Shown here in pieces: positions 31,401-35,614 of a stretch of 64,000 nt of DNA. Positions within the stretch are counted from its first letter, which is position 1; each line of letters starts with the position of its first letter. A program made the position numbers and the translations under genes. The stretch spans positions 62,001-126,000 of the forward strand of contig NZ_PXNS01000015.1 of assembly GCF_003045775.1 (NCBI RefSeq). The letters run 5' to 3'. The notes beneath the pieces were generated by a model, which did no database searches, was not told where the DNA came from, and saw nothing but the letters and a program-made list of their open reading frames with translations. This DNA comes from Halomonas litopenaei. Its GTDB lineage: Bacteria > Pseudomonadota > Gammaproteobacteria > Pseudomonadales > Halomonadaceae.

Positions 31401-31645
31401 AACGGCCGGCGGCGCTGGAAAAGGTGACGCTGGATATCGATAGCCGAGGCAGTGAAGGGAAAGCGCATCACTATCGCCTGGTGCTGGACCTGGACAAGGT
31501 CCGGCTGGACGTGAGTGAAAGTGAGCCATCGTCCCCTGTTGCCGCGCAAGGGTTCAGCGAGCAACTCAGTCGGGCCCATCACCGGACGAATGACCTGAAC
31601 CCGAATCTGCTTGAGGCGCTGGCGCTGCTGACCGAGCACGATTGA
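16481..31645 (+). CDS. Giant (5054-residue) VCBS/TSP3 repeat surface protein, putative adhesin
   Basis: A giant acidic, Cys-poor protein. The N-terminus has no Sec signal; it carries RELEARVLLDAAS (residues 9-21), like the LEPR-XLL / LEPRxLFDGA start known from very large secreted repeat proteins. Residues about 75-1510 alternate calcium-binding thrombospondin type-3 blocks (DxDxDGxxD) with four unrelated beta-rich inserts. Residues about 1520-4815 are tandem VCBS and cadherin-like modules (AEDTPL.., NDAP, YGSLxLNADGSYxYxLDN). The last 240 residues are non-repetitive, with an Ig-like LPDWIQ stretch, and contain no GGxGxD RTX nonapeptides. A GAGGGAG SD precedes the ATG. By family and composition it is a surface adhesin or biofilm protein; export by the four upstream gene products is inferred. 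Confidence 0.9.
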   Translation: MIKDDLLIRELEARVLLDAASTATVDNVKQAADAAVATTDTGSADHDAGHDVLMSALQHVEAQKGGRERAAGGSDIDGDGVLDVDDIDDDGDGILDSVEGGSQKITCNGVTSGGASSAPLDRLVDGNTKTYFISSTVEQISDFTFNFDTPIDRIYGIDLWNNAGSILNDSQSIGSIGEIRFYNSSGDLIYSTTRYAATNSVPEGAAGWPLHMDIPKDIHGVASIQFFNIKGRAGGGSGIAVTEVAFFGRIDSDGDGVADSADLDSDNDGITDNIEAQSSKGYVAPSGIDKDKDGLDDAYDAATANASATASKGLAPVDTDGDSTTDYLDSDSDDDGKQDIAERDAGAWSITSETDTDGDGLLDIFEGADANDGYDANDELIKDGNFTLSDSDNDVSADGSDAVPNVADFDYRDSARLDPDGDGIDNSVDIDDDNDGIIDDNEYDFSRPNLVENGGFSGGDSSGWYFSGSDLVDNNTSKPSWVNSAKNSSLSGGLFDEISPGENGGNHSLVNAADHSESLVYKFGKELAAGDYRYSFDLSKTYSRGSDRYNVFIWDFDAGKRVKTLAYGLIGDLPGSGIFKTFSGVFDLSKAGNYGIVMVVDQDGDGGNGDYAMDRVAFQYISKDTDGDGICDDKDIDSDNDGITDNVEAQTTQDYIKPSGTDVDKDGLDDAYDKDTSNTSATASKGLTPVDTDRDTTADYLDRDSDDDGKLDIAERDDGASSITDATDTDHDGLLDIFEGTNANDGYDANDENVTENGFTLADSDDDLPADGDGAQPLVVDFDYRENAVLDRDGDGIIDTVDIDQDNDGIIDVTEGKDTSVQEQIDTTDIANDKIPDLDFNGTKVEVTSNTTEGSLSYGQEAGAVNFDYSADNVATVSLATDTFVDFVIDSKNVPSSRQFDRYDQLTVSSPGAYIVVYDPNNVLNVAQGVYLNSLTFSMRGLGNLYGLSWSVRVVDVKTVTLSMGWHPDYNVAANVGSCVRIGIGGVAKDTDRDNIADHLDIDSDNDGITDNVEAQTTLDYIKPSGTDVDKDGLDDAYDKDTSNTSATASKGLTPVDTDGDSTADYLDRDSDNDGMPDIAERDDGAWAITDATDTDHDGLLDIFEGTNANDGYDANDDNLVDGNFALSDSDNDVAADGSDASPPGSDLDYRDSQIDTDGDGIADSLDIDDDNDGILDINEWGEGVAGNWIGTDYWDNSSIKVDGGEIVVGEAGDVFDGDDSSSDYIHIDTGGRKGELDPPIVISVSVVDSLSNSGLTVDQFYIANDRGVVGDGIRSATIRVYGKDGLLGEEVLANIGCDNTSTHDIYNFSHVYRGVLRFEVVITSTHETGPSIAGYKLQLRELGLASSGNHAAYRDSDKDGVFDHLDIDSDNDGITDNVESQTTQDYIKPTGTDVDKDGLDDAYDKDTSNTTATASKGLTPVDTDGDSTVDYLDSDSDNDGKLDIAERDDGATSVSDSTDTDGDGLLDIFEGSDANDGFDANDENLVDGNFALSDSDDDIAADGSDASPPGFDLDYRDSIGPPTAVEDAGKTNEDVALVVAKDKGLLTNDTLAGATEIASAAIDTDGDGVADTALVLGLANTVKDSDGNVIGKLTLAKDGSYRFDPVANFFGALPIISYTLKGSGGYASSTLTITVTAVNDAPVVTNDKGDAKEDETLSVDVSEGLLANDSDVEGDSLVVSGFSVAGVTGSFTAGETASIPGKGTLTLNADGSYSFTPAPNYHGSVPEITYTVSDGKGGTSSGSLTITVASVEDSVSLGGLGDGSDGSDGSVNESALTGGSAAGGSGSVHTGSFTLGPASSLDSLTIGVTMITRAQLEASGTTAITITGSYGELSINGYDSDTGVVSYRYVLSSVADHRSDPVLDSFTIGTTDSDGDETYNAGTLAILVVDDVSTAKADQGSVDEDASGGSSLTGNVVSNDTLGADGAADSGALSAVGKGEAAPSGGVGSSIAGDYGSLVMDASGKYLYTLDNANATVNGLQKGQTLTETFTYQITDADGDTSTATLTITIKGANDAPTAEDITAKCAEDGETTGTIVGEDPDGDSLSFTLDAQPEGGTVTLDEDTGAFTFVPDANVNGDITFSVTVDDGHSGKTQVEVTVKVSAVNDVPVASDDSASTAEDTPLIVGKDEGVLSNDSDIDGDALSVASFSVEGLTGTFTAGETATIAGVGTLTLNADGSYRFDPALNYHGSVPKVTYVLSDGHVSDTATLSITVDSVDDSVSVGGLGDGGDGVDGEVKESGLVDADGTGLTHDGTFTLGPADSLASFTLGGSTITLAQLEASATTPIKVTGSHGILTIKGYDRQTGTLSYRYTLTSAADHSSGAVKDSFAIDVTDVEGDITKGIGTLSIRITDDAPSATADTGSVTEDGAASTGNVLSNDRQGADGSKVSKVGVAESIDGGSVGSALVGSFGTLTLNADGSYVYALDNTNAMVNALQQGETLTETYSYQIIDADGDTSTATLTITIKGANDAPTASVDALTTSEDTPVDGSIVAEDVDGDNLSFDLVAQPEGGTVSLSEDGSFTFIPDANVNGDITFSVTVSDGNGGTVTVEVSVTVTPVNDAPTVVDDKAETNEDTTLEVAKDKGVLANDTDVEGDSLSVSGFSVEGMTGSFKAGETATIAGVGTLTLNADGSYTFVPATNYNGSVPKVTYSVSDGNGGTTSGALAITVKPVDDEVSLGGLGDGNDGSDGNAMTDGSVKESGLTGGSDVAGGGISHSGSFTLGPADSLASLSIGTTSITRAQLEASATTPIKINGTHGLLTITGYDQKTGIVSYTFTLTTNASHGDGAVHESFVIGVTDVEGDVTANAGTLTIAVIDDAPVAKADTGQAVEDGGNISGSVIGNDLAGADGAPSKGLVNAVGSGEASPSGGVGSSVAGSYGSLILDANGNYLYKLDSTNSEVNALAVGANLTEVFIYQIIDADGDTSTATLTITIMGANDAPVASVDAISTPEDTPVDGQITASDVDGDSLSFDLVAQPDGGTVTLNENGSFTFTPDANVNGDVSFSVTVDDGHGGTTTVEVTVTVTPVNDTPVATPDTNSTSEDTPLVVNKDSGVLANDSDVDGDSLSVSGFTIEGVTGTFEPGETVAIEGVGKFTLNADGSYRFEPALNYHGDVPKISYSVSDGAGGTTTGTLQLSVEAVDDKVTVGGLGDGSADGDGANDGQVSESGLAGGTGTLGSGVSHTGSFTLGPADSLASISLGGTTLTLDQLVNSAGTPIRIQGGHGELVINGYDRASGTVRYIYTLTAHADHSQGPVSDDFAIAVTDVDGDVTADAGTLSIAILDDAPKAVNDVDDTINKPNQPSSIADGNVLTGDGGDDPDAMDGDADLLGGDGGTVSAVGAGSDGPSASHIGQGLQGEYGTLVLNADGSYRYVPDFDSDTVKWLAAGRHVSDTFTYQITDPDGDTATATLTIRIYGTTAVVGTEGGEVDEAQLNTDGATGTDPGDSGEVIYEGSFSVVDRVTQQLATLTIGGTSFTPSELAALSADNPSVRIETDHGYFEIIGYQLGDGTDVRENTVLYRFVLTEAAEHGGERVFDSVDVVMTDQLENSTRDCPKALMIEILDDAPIAAKDKVSVAEDGDAGTGSVLTNDREGADGDVTVTATGPGSSVSSDGVGSEVVGKYGSLTLAADGSYTYTLDNTNTEVDSLKSGGSLTEIFSYQITDADGSTSTATLTITIEGANDAPTASVDALTTQEDTPVSGTIEASDVEGDDLSFDLVAQPDGGKVTLNDDGTFTFTPDDNVNGDITFKVTVSDGNGGTTTVEVTVKVEAVNDAPKVTGETASTPEDTPLDSSSDDSLPSLLDNDSDIETDHDSLVVVDVRVDGMSESIDVGETVTIDGVGKLTVEADGAWRFEPALNYHGKVPTITYTVSDGEGGTSTATLDITVTPVDDQVNLGGLGDGNDGGEGGNISDGSVSEAGLPGGSDEGNGLSHSGSFTLGPADSLASFTLGSRSISLAELEASASSPIAIEGRYGTLTIEGYDRATGTVSYRYLLTSNADHANEPVSDDFMISVTDVEGEVTANAGTLAIKIIDDTPSATDDSGTVDEDGAAGAGSVWANDRPGADGADANGAVVAVGVEAGSLDGATGVPLEGSYGSLILNADGSYSYTLDNTNSDVDGLQVGDTLTETFSYQIRDADGDLATATLTITIRGANDAPEASAEKVTASEDTPVDGKIIATDVDDDELTFSLDAQPEGGTVTLDEKGNFTFTPDANFNGDTSFTVTVTDPSGATVTVEVDVSVTPVNDAPSAKNDQATIAEDTPLTVAAEDGLLANDSDIEGDSLSVTGFSVDGIEGTFLAGQTAVIEGVGELTISANGSYRFVPALNYNGEVPLVTYTVSDDGGATSDASLSISVTAVDDKVTVGGLGDGGGEPGGGDSAGDATTDGSVDEAGLTGGSHEGLGLSHSGTFTLGPADSLSSLTLGGSTISLDQLKDCGSHPIEVTGDHGTLVLRYYDPATGEVSYTYHLASRADHSGGAVNDSFAIGVTDVEGETTDNIGTLAIAIIDDGPGTGNDRGEVSEEGSEPGSDCSGNVLLNDHYGVDGVAVDGGVTAVGSGQSSPEGGVGEPVEGRYGSLVLNADGSYSYTLDNSNPVVDALKPGQTLTETFSYTITDSDGSVSTATLTISVLGANDAPVASVDPIVTTEDTPVEGRVVATDVDNDDLTFRLDHQPDGGSVTLNEDGTFTFVPDPDVSGDISFSVTVTDASGATTTVVVTVSVEPVNDAPVASADPIVTGSGEAASGQVVASDVEGDDLTFALDDGPRHGQLTLNPDGSFVYVPEAGFFGSDSFVVAVSDGQGGVTYVTVSVTVEPLDSFYIGDRAPEVSSQDVESDAEGPLMHADGMVDEVVNQYGGLGGLADLSADGAVRAAVHGISALTDAEMEVANKDQPRESSAWNSSMLHEARSLAHPGEVRATSWASSDGRATLEALVENERAWLKLPEGQRDIKVSLPGGRALPDWIQRPSIGQLLIERPAALEKVTLDIDSRGSEGKAHHYRLVLDLDKVRLDVSESEPSSPVAAQGFSEQLSRAHHRTNDLNPNLLEALALLTEHD
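16790..20550 (+). other. Four divergent beta-rich insert modules between TSP3 blocks
   Basis: Inserts at about 16790-17228, 17815-18345, 18925-19440 and 20020-20550 encode 145-175 residues each and share no obvious sequence. The first resembles a discoidin/galactose-binding module (LDRLVDGNTKTYF, then VTEVAFFGRID). The second resembles a carbohydrate-binding beta-sandwich (NLVENGGFSGGDSSGWYFSG). The third and fourth are beta-rich and unrecognised. All are visibly more AT-rich than the flanking TSP3 DNA. They are probably ligand-binding modules, by analogy with the first two. Confidence 0.65.
17262..20926 (+). repeat. Thrombospondin type-3 blocks, about 350-bp near-identical DNA repeats
   Basis: Three nearly identical DNA blocks begin around 18380, 19478 and 20576, spaced by exactly 1098 bp. 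A more diverged fourth copy begins near 17262, 1119 bp before the second. Each encodes DSDNDGITDN, a DVDKDGLDDAYDKDT segment, TDGDSTxDYLDxDSDxDG and TDxDGLLDIFEG, all rich in Asp for calcium binding. The blocks lie inside the giant gene and alternate with unrelated inserts. Confidence 0.9.
21040..30930 (+). repeat. About six 1.4-kb VCBS/cadherin-like composite repeats
   Basis: A recurring GGLGDG segment at about 21752, 23150, 24518, 25925, 28171 and 29576 marks composite modules of roughly 1.37-1.41 kb (about 465 residues). Each has four parts: a SHSGSFTLGPADSLASL domain, a VCBS domain, and two cadherin-like domains with EDTP and NDAP signatures. Between 25925 and 28171 the spacing is 2.25 kb, because a shorter divergent VCBS domain (about 26350-27180) is inserted. 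Confidence 0.85.
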
Positions 31646-31676
31646 CGGTTAGCCAGGCCGTCACAAGCAGCAAACT

Positions 31677-31706
31677 TGGCGGACGGGGGGCTTCCCTTGT
31701 CCGCCA
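31677..31706 (+). terminator. Hairpin after the giant gene
   Basis: TGGCGGAC (31677-31684) pairs with GTCCGCCA (31699-31706), an 8-bp stem 31 bp past the stop and between two convergent genes. There is no clear U-tract on either side. Confidence 0.55.
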
Positions 31707-31739
31707 TGTCGTTACCGCCGTTGGATGTTGCCGTGTGGC

Positions 31740-32831
31740 TCAGGAGCGTCGATCGGCAGGCAGCCCGAGAAAGTTCTGGATGATGAAGAAGTGATCCTCG
31801 AACAGGCTTTCTGGCTCGAGTTCCGCCAGGGGTACCCAGCGGGCATGGTCGCCACCCTTGACTGGCTTCAGCCTCGGCAGGTTCTGATCTGGTCTCAGGG
31901 CAAAATAGAAGGCTTCGGCCAGGGTTCGCCCACGCCAGCTTCGGTGCGGCTCGTCGAATAACCGTTGACCGCGTAGTGATCCCTTGAGTACCGGCTCCGG
32001 CACCTTCAGCCGAATGCGTTCGCGCAGCTCGCGCAGGCAGGCGTCCATCAGTCGTTCCTGGGCGCTGATAAAGCCCCCGGGCAGGGCATAGAGTCCCTTG
32101 CCGGGTGCCGAGGTGCGCCGCACCAGCAGCACATGGCCCGACTGCACCACAACCGCACAGACGGTGACGAAGATCGGCGGGTAGGGTGCCTGGGCCCAGG
32201 CCGAGCGGTACTGGTCGAGCAGTTGCTGTTCTTCGCCGAGCTGGCGGTAGGGCTTGCCGCTCATGAAGCGGCGGATATGTTCCACCACGCCCGGTGGAAG
32301 ATCGTGGCTTGCGTTGGTGGAGAGATACTCCACCGCCGAGCCCTCGGAGCGAAATAGCCGTTCACGAATCTGGCTGGCGGAGATCGCTTCGACCAGCGGT
32401 ACGCTCACCGACTCCCACTGGGGGAACAGTGACAGGTAGTAGCTCGACTGACCGCGGCTGGCGCCGATCAGCCCGATGCGTGGTAACCGTGCGCTCTCGG
32501 GATGGGCTAGATCGCGCACTTTGCGCTGGACGTCGTGTACCCAGACATCGTCGTTGTACAGCGCATCCAGCAGCGGCACGATCTCGAGGCGAGCGTTGTC
32601 GTCTTCGTCGAAGGCGCTGCGCAGCATCTGGCGGCGTTCGTCAAAACGCCAGGGGTTGCGCAGTGAGCGCGCCTGCCAGGCGGAGCCTACCAGCACGATG
32701 ACCTGTCTGGCCTGCTTGAGGGCCGCCCGAATCACCGCCAGATGGCCGAGGTGCGGGGGCTGAAAGCGTCCGATGAACACCAGGCAGTCGAACTCGGTCT
32801 GCGGCGGAGAGGTGGCCAGATCGGTGGGCAT
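31740..32831 (-). CDS. nadM: Bifunctional NMN adenylyltransferase / Nudix hydrolase (NadM-Nudix)
   Basis: A 363-residue two-domain protein. The N-terminal nucleotidyltransferase has GRFQPPHLGHL (HxGH motif, about residues 20-30) and AISASQIRERL (ISxSxxR-like), as in NadM-type NMN adenylyltransferases that make NAD. The C-terminal Nudix domain (about residues 210-340) has LPGGFISAQERLMDACLREL followed by RERI. Compared with the Nudix consensus REUxEE, the last Glu is Arg, so its metal site may be altered. The arrangement is that of the Synechocystis slr0787 and Francisella NadM-Nudix enzymes. The ATG at 32831 follows CAGGAG. Role: NAD synthesis or salvage, possibly with ADP-ribose clean-up. 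Confidence 0.88.
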   Translation of the reverse strand: MPTDLATSPPQTEFDCLVFIGRFQPPHLGHLAVIRAALKQARQVIVLVGSAWQARSLRNPWRFDERRQMLRSAFDEDDNARLEIVPLLDALYNDDVWVHDVQRKVRDLAHPESARLPRIGLIGASRGQSSYYLSLFPQWESVSVPLVEAISASQIRERLFRSEGSAVEYLSTNASHDLPPGVVEHIRRFMSGKPYRQLGEEQQLLDQYRSAWAQAPYPPIFVTVCAVVVQSGHVLLVRRTSAPGKGLYALPGGFISAQERLMDACLRELRERIRLKVPEPVLKGSLRGQRLFDEPHRSWRGRTLAEAFYFALRPDQNLPRLKPVKGGDHARWVPLAELEPESLFEDHFFIIQNFLGLPADRRS

Positions 32832-32883
32832 GGAGGACTCCTGGAAAACGTCGCCGCCATTATGGTGGCGACGACTGGCAGGC

Positions 32884-32925
32884 GCAAACAGACCGGTGCA
32901 AACAGACCGGCGCAAACAGATAGGC
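32884..32925. repeat. Three 14-bp direct repeats upstream of nadM
   Basis: GCAAACAGACCGGT (32884-32897), GCAAACAGACCGGC (32898-32911) and GCAAACAGATAGGC (32912-32925) lie head to tail 53 bp upstream of the nadM start. They could be protein-binding iterons or a simple tandem duplication. Confidence 0.7.
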
Positions 32926-33090
32926 TCCCGAGCTGGATCGGTAAGGCTAGATGAAGGAGGCTCGATCAACCCTTCGCGACGATCTGGTCATGATGAACTG
33001 GCAGCGCCTGGGCGTCGCGTTGGCGCATGTTCCTGCGTATACCGTCGGTGTTAGGTATGCTGAGAGCAACGATAATGACGAGGGAACGCC

Positions 33091-34500
33091 ATGATCATTC
33101 AGTTTTTCGCCTTCTGGTGGGGGGTGCTGCGTCGCTCGGTGGCGTTGTGGCTCGAGCGCAACGCCTTCAGCTACGCCGGCTCGCTGGCGTTCTATACCCT
33201 GTTTTCGCTGGCGCCGACGGTAATCATCGCGGTGACGGTGATCGGTGTGGTGCTGGGCGAGGAGGCGGCACAGGGGCAAATCTTCGCCCAGTTGCAGGGC
33301 ACCATGGGCCCCGAAGCGGCCACCGCCATCGAGCATGCCGTCGCCCAGTCGCGGATCCAGGAGTCCGGGCTGTTGCCGACGCTGCTGGGTTTTGCCGCCC
33401 TGGCGGTTGGTGCCACTACGGTGTTCGGCCAGATGCAGTTCTCGCTGAACACCATCTGGGGCGTCGCGGCACGCCCCAGCAGCAACAGCCTGTGGATCTT
33501 CGTCAAGAATCGAATGCTGTCACTGACGATCGTGCTGGCGATCGGCTTTATCCTGCTGGTGTCAGTGGGGCTCGGGGTCTTCGTCAGGGCGGCGCTGAAA
33601 GCCGCCGATGATGTGCTGCCCTACGTCAGCCTGCTGACACGAGGGGTGGAGCTGCTGGTGTCGATCGGCGTGATCGCCGCGCTCTTTGCCACCATCTTCA
33701 AGGTGTTGCCCGACGTGGTGCTGCGCTGGCGCGACGTCATCGTCGGTGCGGTTGTCACGGCCTTGCTGTTCTCGATAGGGCGTACCGGTATCGCGCTCTA
33801 TCTGGCCTACAACGCGACTGCCTCGACCTACGGTGCGGCGGGGTCGGTGGTGGTGGTGTTGCTGTGGGTCTACTACTCCTCGCTGATCCTGCTGTTTGGT
33901 GCTGCCTTTACCAAGGTCCATCTACTCGCCCGGCACAAGCCCATCATCCCGCGCAACAGCGCCGTGCTGGTCAAGCAGGAACTGCTCGATCAGCAGAGCG
34001 TGCGTGCCCAGTTGAGCGCCGAAGAAGAACGGGAATTCGAGCAGGAGGCTCGCGAGCGTCAGCATGAGGCGGAGCTGGAGGCAGGGGGAGCGGAGACTGC
34101 TGGCACGGTGGAGAGCCGTCAGGCCAACGAAGATGACGAGGTCAGCGTCGATGATACGGTTCAAGGGGCCGATGTCGCCAGAGAGGAACCAATGGACGAG
34201 CAGCAGGAGGCAGCCACGATGTCCGATGACACCCTATGCCTGGAGGCCCTGGTGGAAGGGCGAGTACAGGGCGTGAGCTATCGCTTTGCCACCAGGCAGC
34301 AAGCCGAGGCAGAGGGGCTTGCGGGGTATGCGCGCAACCTGCCGGACGGCAGTGTCGAGGTGTTGCTGTGTGGACCTCGTGACGCGGTGGAACGGGTCGC
34401 CGACTGGCTTGAATATGGGCCCGAGCAGGCCGAAGTGACCCAGGTCACCACCCGTGAGGTAACGCTGGATAAGCCGCCGAGGGATTTCACGACGGGCTAG
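33091..34500 (+). CDS. YihY/UPF0761 membrane protein fused to acylphosphatase
   Basis: A 469-residue in-frame fusion. Residues 1-290 are a YihY (formerly 'ribonuclease BN') polytopic membrane protein: AFSYAGSLAFYTLFSLAPT near the start, and YGAAGSVVVVLLWVYYSSLI with a GAAFTKVHLL ending. Residues about 290-376 are an acidic, Glu/Gln-rich linker. Residues 377-469 are a complete acylphosphatase, with GRVQGVSYR (catalytic Arg398) and YARNLPDGSVEV (Asn416). An internal ATG at 34219, with AGGAGG eight bases upstream, would give a free 93-residue acylphosphatase, exactly the usual size. The YihY start follows GAGGGA. It ends at a strong terminator. YihY's function is unknown; the RNase BN name is historical. 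Confidence 0.88.
   Translation: MIIQFFAFWWGVLRRSVALWLERNAFSYAGSLAFYTLFSLAPTVIIAVTVIGVVLGEEAAQGQIFAQLQGTMGPEAATAIEHAVAQSRIQESGLLPTLLGFAALAVGATTVFGQMQFSLNTIWGVAARPSSNSLWIFVKNRMLSLTIVLAIGFILLVSVGLGVFVRAALKAADDVLPYVSLLTRGVELLVSIGVIAALFATIFKVLPDVVLRWRDVIVGAVVTALLFSIGRTGIALYLAYNATASTYGAAGSVVVVLLWVYYSSLILLFGAAFTKVHLLARHKPIIPRNSAVLVKQELLDQQSVRAQLSAEEEREFEQEARERQHEAELEAGGAETAGTVESRQANEDDEVSVDDTVQGADVAREEPMDEQQEAATMSDDTLCLEALVEGRVQGVSYRFATRQQAEAEGLAGYARNLPDGSVEVLLCGPRDAVERVADWLEYGPEQAEVTQVTTREVTLDKPPRDFTTG
34219..34500 (+). CDS. Possible independently translated acylphosphatase (in-frame internal start)
   Basis: A 93-residue acylphosphatase (carboxyl-phosphate hydrolase) contained in frame within the YihY fusion. 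AGGAGG at 34205-34210 precedes the ATG. Catalytic residues are Arg22 (VQGVSYR) and Asn40 (YARNLPDG), matching Arg23 and Asn41 of the vertebrate enzymes. Either the fusion is cut or used whole, or this start makes a separate soluble enzyme; the sequence allows both. Confidence 0.5.
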   Translation: MSDDTLCLEALVEGRVQGVSYRFATRQQAEAEGLAGYARNLPDGSVEVLLCGPRDAVERVADWLEYGPEQAEVTQVTTREVTLDKPPRDFTTG

Positions 34501-34567
34501 AGCCCGGTGTAGAGCGCCCGTGGTCGTCGCCGCTGGCGCCATGACCTCAAGGATCCAGCGATAGAAG

Positions 34568-34629
34568 AGCCCCGGGCGGGCACGACAATGTCCCTCGACA
34601 TTATCCGTCGTGCCCGCCCGGGGCTTTTT
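34568..34629 (+). terminator. Strong intrinsic terminator after YihY-acylphosphatase
   Basis: A 19-bp perfect stem, 34568-34586 with 34607-34625, a 20-base loop and a TTTTT run at 34625-34629. It lies between convergent genes. The T-run is good only for the plus strand. Confidence 0.9.
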
Positions 34630-34644
34630 GCTGGCTTGAGTCGT

Positions 34645-35586
34645 TCAGGCCAGGGTGTCCGCGATCCAGTCGCTGACGGCCTTGCCGTCTACCCCCATGC
34701 AGACGTTGACCACGGGTGTCTGTGACCAGCGGTCGGCGATAAAGCCTCTGCCTTCCGGCGCGAGGATGGTCTGCCCCTCGGCCGGCCCTTCGGTAACCAC
34801 ACCCAGGTGGCCGCGGGTGGTCTCGAACAGGTCCGGGCGCAGTAGCCAGGCCAGGGCCACACTGTCATGGGGGCAGCAGCCGTCGATGCCGAGAGCTTCA
34901 CGATAGAAGGCGCGATAGAAGTCGTAGCTGCCGGCCAGAATCTTGCCGAGCTCGCCCTGGCCTGCCTCGATGCGGGCCATGTGTTCCGGCGTCAGGATGC
35001 AGCGATGGGTCACGTCGAGCCCCACCAGGGTCAGCGGCCAGTCGGCGGTCAGTACGCGCTGCGCGGCGTGGGCATCGTTGAAGATGTTGGCTTCTGCCAC
35101 CGGGGTGACGTTGCCGCCTTCGCGAATGGAGCCGCCCATGATGACCACCTGCTTGACCAGGCGGGTGATCTCGGGGTCCAGCTGCAGCGCTGCGGCAAGG
35201 TTGCCCAGCGGGCCGACCGCCACCAGGCTGACCTCGCCCGGACGCTGGCGCACGGTGTCGACGATAAACTGGGCGGCGCTGCGAGCATCGGCCTGTCCCT
35301 TGACCTCGGGCAGGGTGATATTGCCCAGGCCGTTGTCGCCATGGATATGCTTGGGTGCCGGATGACGAGGTTTGACCATGGGGCAGGCCGAGCCCTGGGC
35401 CACTGGCACTGGCTGGCCCGCGATCTCGCCGAGCAGCAGGGCATTGTGGGTCGCCGTCTCGATGTCGACGTTGCCGAAGGTGGTGGTCATGCCGAGCAGC
35501 TCAATGTCGGGATGGCGCAGGGCGATGGCGATGGCCTGGGCGTCGTCGACGCCCGGGTCGGTATCGAAGATGATCGGGGTGCTCAC
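34645..35586 (-). CDS. Ribonucleoside hydrolase (RihA/B/C family)
   Basis: A 313-residue nucleoside hydrolase that cleaves N-glycosidic bonds of (pyrimidine or purine) ribonucleosides to base plus ribose. The calcium-binding N-terminal signature DTDPGVDDAQAI is intact (about residues 8-19), followed by TTFGNV, IMGGS, ANIFNDAHAA and the C-terminal CPHDSVALAWLL with its conserved His and Asp. The start is GTG at 35586 with AGGAG six bases upstream. It lies 28 bp after the ribokinase gene on the same strand; released ribose would be phosphorylated by that enzyme. Base specificity cannot be read from sequence. Confidence 0.92.
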   Translation of the reverse strand: MSTPIIFDTDPGVDDAQAIAIALRHPDIELLGMTTTFGNVDIETATHNALLLGEIAGQPVPVAQGSACPMVKPRHPAPKHIHGDNGLGNITLPEVKGQADARSAAQFIVDTVRQRPGEVSLVAVGPLGNLAAALQLDPEITRLVKQVVIMGGSIREGGNVTPVAEANIFNDAHAAQRVLTADWPLTLVGLDVTHRCILTPEHMARIEAGQGELGKILAGSYDFYRAFYREALGIDGCCPHDSVALAWLLRPDLFETTRGHLGVVTEGPAEGQTILAPEGRGFIADRWSQTPVVNVCMGVDGKAVSDWIADTLA

Positions 35587-35614
35587 GGAAGCTCCTGTGA
35601 TTGGCCTGAAGGTC

